DNA of 64,000 nt. Origin: Strobilurus pachycystidiatus. Lineage: Eukaryota; Basidiomycota; Agaricomycetes; Agaricales; Physalacriaceae. The stretch spans positions 496,001-560,000 of the forward strand of contig JAHLMK010000018.1 in NCBI GenBank assembly GCA_019915135.1, in the 5' to 3' direction. The notes beneath the pieces are model-generated. The model did no database searches and was not told the DNA's origin. It saw only the letters and a list, made by a program, of their open reading frames with translations. Position numbers and translations under genes: made by a program. Of the stretch, positions 60,449-64,000 are shown in pieces; the stretch's first letter is position 1; every line of letters starts with the position of its first letter.

Positions 60449-61222
60449 ATGGCGACCTATGACCGCCGCCACCTTCGAGGCTACGACAACCATGCAGACG
60501 ACGGCGTAGTGCATGCCAAGGGGAGTAACAATGCTACGCGACCCTCCGTCCAATGCCCACCAAAGGCGACGACTCTAGGCCGCAGTACGGAAGAACCGCC
60601 TCCGGCTGGCACATCTTACGAAAAGACGCTGCCCCAGAGCGAAGAGCCTCGCAAACCTTGGACGGCCCGGACGTTACTGCGCCACGTCTTCATTAGTGGA
60701 CACGCGCACGAGCCACTATCCACGTTCGAGGATCATTTAAACACCGAGAGAACGCTCGCTGAAGTGCTTTCCGTCGAGAACGCGCCGTGGCGGGTCTGGA
60801 TTACCCTCCTGTGGCTGCTCGGCGCGAGCATCCTCTCCATCCTCGCCGCATGTGTGTCATTGGTTGGCACCTGCTTCCTCCCAGCCCTCGGTTCGGAACG
60901 ATCCATGGACGTCTTCAGAGCGACGATGTTCGGGGGGATGCTTGTCATTCCTCTGGTGCGATACATCTTCCTAAGTCGATGGACGCTCGAGACGGTCCTT
61001 CTGGGCTCACTGCTGGTTCCCGGGGTGGCGGCTGTGGTGGGGAGTGCAATTCTGCGACTTAATGCTGGAGATGCAGCGAGTGCGGGATTCATTGGAGGTG
61101 CAGTGGTGCTGGTGCTGGAGGTCGTGATGGGCTTGTTCGCGCTGTGCGCGTGTCTGATCACAAAGGAGGATTTGTGGGAGTGTGTGACGTGGTTTTTCTG
61201 TGTGTCAACGCTCTGTAGGTAG
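60449..61222 (+). CDS. Unknown four-helix membrane protein (copy B)
   Basis: Single-exon gene for about 257 residues, family not recognised. A polar N-terminal part of about 85 residues leads to LLRHVFISGHAHEPLSTFED. Four hydrophobic segments follow: WITLLWLLGASILSILAACV, GGMLVIPLVRYIFLSRW, LLGSLLVPGVAAVVGSAIL, and GGAVVLVLEVVMGLFALCA. The order of helices, the IPLVR...RW motif, the LG-LL-P motif and an AGF...GG stretch before the last helix match the gene at 37639..38355. The N-terminus has about the same length in both when the start is set at MATYDRRH (60449), which supports this choice over the in-frame ATG at 60269. No catalytic or transport motif was identified. Confidence 0.6.
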   Translation: MATYDRRHLRGYDNHADDGVVHAKGSNNATRPSVQCPPKATTLGRSTEEPPPAGTSYEKTLPQSEEPRKPWTARTLLRHVFISGHAHEPLSTFEDHLNTERTLAEVLSVENAPWRVWITLLWLLGASILSILAACVSLVGTCFLPALGSERSMDVFRATMFGGMLVIPLVRYIFLSRWTLETVLLGSLLVPGVAAVVGSAILRLNAGDAASAGFIGGAVVLVLEVVMGLFALCACLITKEDLWECVTWFFCVSTLCR

Positions 61223-61846
61223 TGGTCCAAATATTGTGGCGTCTAGACAGAGAAGAGGACGTCAAATCTTATCAGGAAGGGAAGGACATCATGTATATCA
61301 CGGTCATAATAGATACCCGGACCACAGGCTCTGCGAAACGCGACTTTTTCAGCATATTAGCATACGCCTTTTGTCAGAAACAAGACAAGATAGAGGCAGG
61401 ACCCAGCGACGAAAAGTGATGCAGATGGTCAAAGAGCAAGAGCGACGATTACCTATTCGGGACGTTTCCTGTTCTCCTCTCCTCCACCATCGTCCACGGA
61501 TCTCCACATACTTAGCTTTCGGCCATTTGACTGCGTGCGAACCACTTCCACCCTACAGCCTCGGGGGACAATTAGCGACGAATTTGGCGCCGACAACAAC
61601 AATAAAGGACACCGCTTAGCGTCCTTGTTCTTTATTTCAATTGTTCTTTCAAGCGCGGACGGACAAAGACACGGAACAAAGCAAACATGTCTATATCTGG
61701 ATCTCCGTGGATGTATACTATATATATGGGCGTCAGAAACACCGGACACACTCAGACGAATAGCCACAATCTTCCTTGACTCACTGACAGCCCAAGTGAG
61801 TAGCGCGTCTTTTGGTTGACTACCGCTGACGAGCCAGGCAGCCACC
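61223..61846. other. Intergenic
   Basis: About 620 bp. A minus-strand frame of 166 codons (61453..61953) overlaps the next gene and looks like a shadow. Nothing else supported. Confidence 0.35.
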
Positions 61847-62098
61847 ATGATGCACCTCGAATCCCTCATCACGCGCCTCCGTAGTCTTTCTAAGCTCGGC
61901 AGCGACGACCAGTCCAAGGACACCCCCTCTGTCGAGCCGCAAACACCAACCAAGGAAAGAGCCGGTCAGAGCTTGGCGGCCCAGCTCAAAGCCCTCAACG
62001 TGTCTGGCCCGCCACCATCCAGTGCACTCCGCGTTCCTCCCAACACTCCCGCGTATCCTGCCTTTGGCAAAGACGTGCATGGTCCCGAGGACCGTTGA
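61847..62098 (+). CDS. Small hypothetical protein (83 residues)
   Basis: Short single-exon frame with a strong start context (GCCACCATGA). The product MMHLESLITRLRSLSKLG begins with an amphipathic helix. It is followed by a Pro/Ser/Thr-rich stretch and AAQLKALNVSGPPPSSALR, and ends AFGKDVHGPEDR. No family recognised. The composition looks like a real protein, with charged and hydrophobic residues in a helical pattern, and codon use is similar to the neighbours. It could also be the last exon of a longer gene, since the upstream region has splice-like sites. Confidence 0.4.
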   Translation: MMHLESLITRLRSLSKLGSDDQSKDTPSVEPQTPTKERAGQSLAAQLKALNVSGPPPSSALRVPPNTPAYPAFGKDVHGPEDR

Positions 62099-62269
62099 AC
62101 TGTTCCAACTCTTTCTCATCTCGTTGTGTGAGCTGTTTCGCTCCTCGACTGTGTCGCTCGACCATGCTTACACCCATCTCCAGATAGTAACGGGTTATCT
62201 GTAGACTAGGTGTAACATCTTGATATATACTCTTTTACCAAACCGCCACATCGTCCGTCCTACACCTCG

Positions 62270-62518
62270 TCAGCGCATGCCATATGCATAAAACGTCCAC
62301 TCCGCCGCTTGCTGGTATCTCTGTCTGATTTCCTCCTCTTGCGTCTGCCCCCTCGATGCGGCCTCTTTCATCGAATCATGCAGCGTGTTCCGCAGGATGG
62401 GATCGAGGTTCAAGATGCGGTCAGAAGCATCATTTGTCGCGTTCAGGGATAGCATCGGTTTGACGCAAGTGTTTGGGAGTCGGAACGCGCGCCTCATTTT
62501 GGTCTGTTCGTAACACAT
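62270..62518 (-). CDS. Possible exon of an unknown minus-strand gene
   Basis: Frame with protein-like composition, including LSLNATNDASDRILNLDPIL and EEEIRQRYQQAAEWTFYAYG, ending at 62270. Further minus-strand pieces near 62430-62700 and 62948-63172 (with FYPTRDAYSLVLERDVYEGR) may be upstream exons of the same gene, but no consistent splicing was found. Family not recognised. Confidence 0.25.
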   Translation of the reverse strand: MCYEQTKMRRAFRLPNTCVKPMLSLNATNDASDRILNLDPILRNTLHDSMKEAASRGQTQEEEIRQRYQQAAEWTFYAYGMR

Positions 62519-63260
62519 TAGACGGCGGTATGAAGAGCGGTATGTGCCTCACTTCGGTATCATCAGCCACTGATGGCGCGTTCGACTCGATGGAATAGAA
62601 AGGCCACCGGCATGCATTGGACTGCCATATGTTTGACCTCGTTCGCGGCCGATGCTTTGATAGATTATTTCTGCCTGTCATCGCTGGGCTGAGTGGCAAA
62701 GTCGATGAAGAAAATCCTTGTCGGTCTTCACTGTTGTTCTCATACTTATGGTAGATGGAACAATGATTGCATTGTTGTCTGATCTCTAGGACCTTCCACG
62801 GGTCAAATCACGGTGGTCTTTTTCTCCTTTTCGCTCGTTTTTTGAATTTCTTCGGAGCAGTATACAACCCATGCGGCTCGGATTTGTGTGTGGATCCACA
62901 GGCGTCCACAATGCCACCCACGTGGGTATTCTAGATGATGGTCTGAGTCAGCAGTTGTCCTCGCGTATATACTTACTCACCAACAGCCTCTCTGCGATGA
63001 TTAGCCTCGAACTCCAAGCTGACCAAGCCATTCGCTGATCACGGCAACACGTCCAGGGACCGCTATTGTTCTCTAAATGTGCTCTTCCTTCATACACGTC
63101 CCGTTCGAGAACAAGGCTGTATGCGTCTCTGGTAGGATAAAAATCAGCGGATCTGAGGCATGCCTCGAACAACCCCAGTCACCACCTTCCCTACTCTACA
63201 TTTGTTGCTGGACAACAATCCATCTCCCACTCATAATCTCTGAATATTACAGCATTGCTA

Positions 63261-64000
63261 ATGGCTCAAACTTACAACGAAATACCCGCGACGATTCCGG
63301 ACTGGAGGAAGACCGAATGGGATGATATTACTCTAGAGCAACTTCGCCTGCCCACATCCTGCGCGCCGAACTCGTCAGCTGTACTGCTCTATAGCCTGAT
63401 GTGCTTGGAGGCACAACAGTACTGGCGACTCATCGAGCCCTTCCGTATGTGGCTGCTCTTCTGATTTTGACCGAAAGTCTGATACTTAGTCGTCGCACAA
63501 CAGAAAACCTTTGGCTCGAAGCAAACGTTGGCCGCGAGGATGACGATGAAGACATCACTTGGCCCGGAGACGGGGCAGTGACCAGCGTTGACGAAGCCTT
63601 CGACCGTCTCTTCGGTCTCGTGCCAGAGGCGCTCATGCTTGAGCAATACTTCATGGCTAACGAGAGAACCTGGGGCGAGTTCCAGCACAGTCAGTCCATC
63701 TTACTTCCCTTGTAATCTGGCAGGCAAAAAGCTCAACAAAAGCTCCAGTGCTGGCAACTACACGCGACAATATCATCTCAATTGAGACGTTCAAACTCAC
63801 TTGTGCGTAAAATCATCACAAGGTCCTTGTCTGCTTTCTGATGCAGCGCATTCATAGGTAATGACCTCTTCTGCTCCAACGTCGGAACCACAGGGGATGA
63901 GTCCTTCGTCCGAGTACCTATCTCTGTGGATCCGACGAAAGTGTGGATTCCTATGTATCACAATAGTTCTTGGGTGGTCTCCCCCGGCACCTACGTCCCC
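63261..64000 (+). CDS. Unknown protein, 3' end beyond the window
   Basis: Partial gene. The first exon starts MAQTYNEIPATIPDWRKTEW and continues DDITLEQLRLPTSC and VLLYSLMCLEAQQ. A second block in another frame has ENLWLEANVGREDDDEDITW and FDRLFGLVPEALMLEQYFMA, then NERTWGEFQH. A GT-AG intron of about 62-72 nt (donor GTACTGG near 63418) joins the two in phase, though a later donor GTATGT is stronger and would not keep the frame. A third block near the right edge reads GNDLFCSNVGTTGDESFVRV and VWIPMYHNSSWVVSPGTYVP. No family recognised. The gene continues past base 64000. Confidence 0.5.

Noticed and set aside
61453..61953. Minus-strand frame of 166 codons
   Set aside because: It overlaps the start of the small plus-strand gene and has the composition of a shadow frame, with no recognisable features.

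Overview
The window is nuclear DNA of a mushroom-forming basidiomycete (Agaricomycetes). Almost every gene is split by introns of about 46-60 nt. Several families are typical of this group: DUF6535 membrane protein, macrofage-activating glycoprotein, F-box proteins of the LVDMPLDIW type, and a divergent Agaricomycete protein kinase. Genes lie densely on both strands. No prophage, IS element, CRISPR array or rRNA was seen. One nuclear tRNA with an intron is present. All spliced models were built by eye from splice sites, frame and protein-family motifs, so exon edges are predictions.

Layout. 0-4 kb: a BED-like zinc-finger gene cut by the left edge and a DUF6535 gene. 4-9 kb: two adjacent minus-strand FAD aromatic hydroxylases of the phenol hydroxylase class. 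10.5-11.4 kb: an AlkB-type 2-oxoglutarate dioxygenase. 11.5-16.7 kb: a head-to-head pair of related coiled-coil proteins. 17-18.7 kb: a kinase-like gene, then tRNA-Leu(CAA). 19.5-21 kb: a secreted, probably GPI-anchored glycoprotein. 21.6-33.4 kb: a duplicated F-box block that encloses a secreted glutaminase; the second F-box copy diverges from an ADIP-domain coiled-coil gene, and a relic of that gene's 5' end lies beside the first copy. 33.5-36.8 kb: a cytochrome P450 and profilin. 37.6-43 kb: an unknown membrane protein, a transaldolase-like protein that has lost its catalytic residues, and a Ser/Thr-rich single-pass membrane protein. 43-47.3 kb: gene-poor, with an inverted-repeat element. 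47.3-54.6 kb: a POT peptide transporter, an F-box-like gene and a paralogue of the Ser/Thr-rich membrane protein. 55.3-59.7 kb: an Old Yellow Enzyme facing a Zn2Cys6 transcription factor. 60.4-64 kb: a paralogue of the unknown membrane protein, a small protein, and a gene cut by the right edge.

The genes do not form one obvious pathway. FAD hydroxylases, P450, Old Yellow Enzyme and a Zn2Cys6 regulator are common in wood- and litter-decay fungi for handling aromatic compounds, but here they are spread out among unrelated genes. The most distinctive items are the non-catalytic transaldolase homologue, the paired membrane proteins sharing a C-terminal DAYGGM tail, the head-to-head coiled-coil pair, the F-box duplication with a captured gene fragment, and several probable GC-AG introns.
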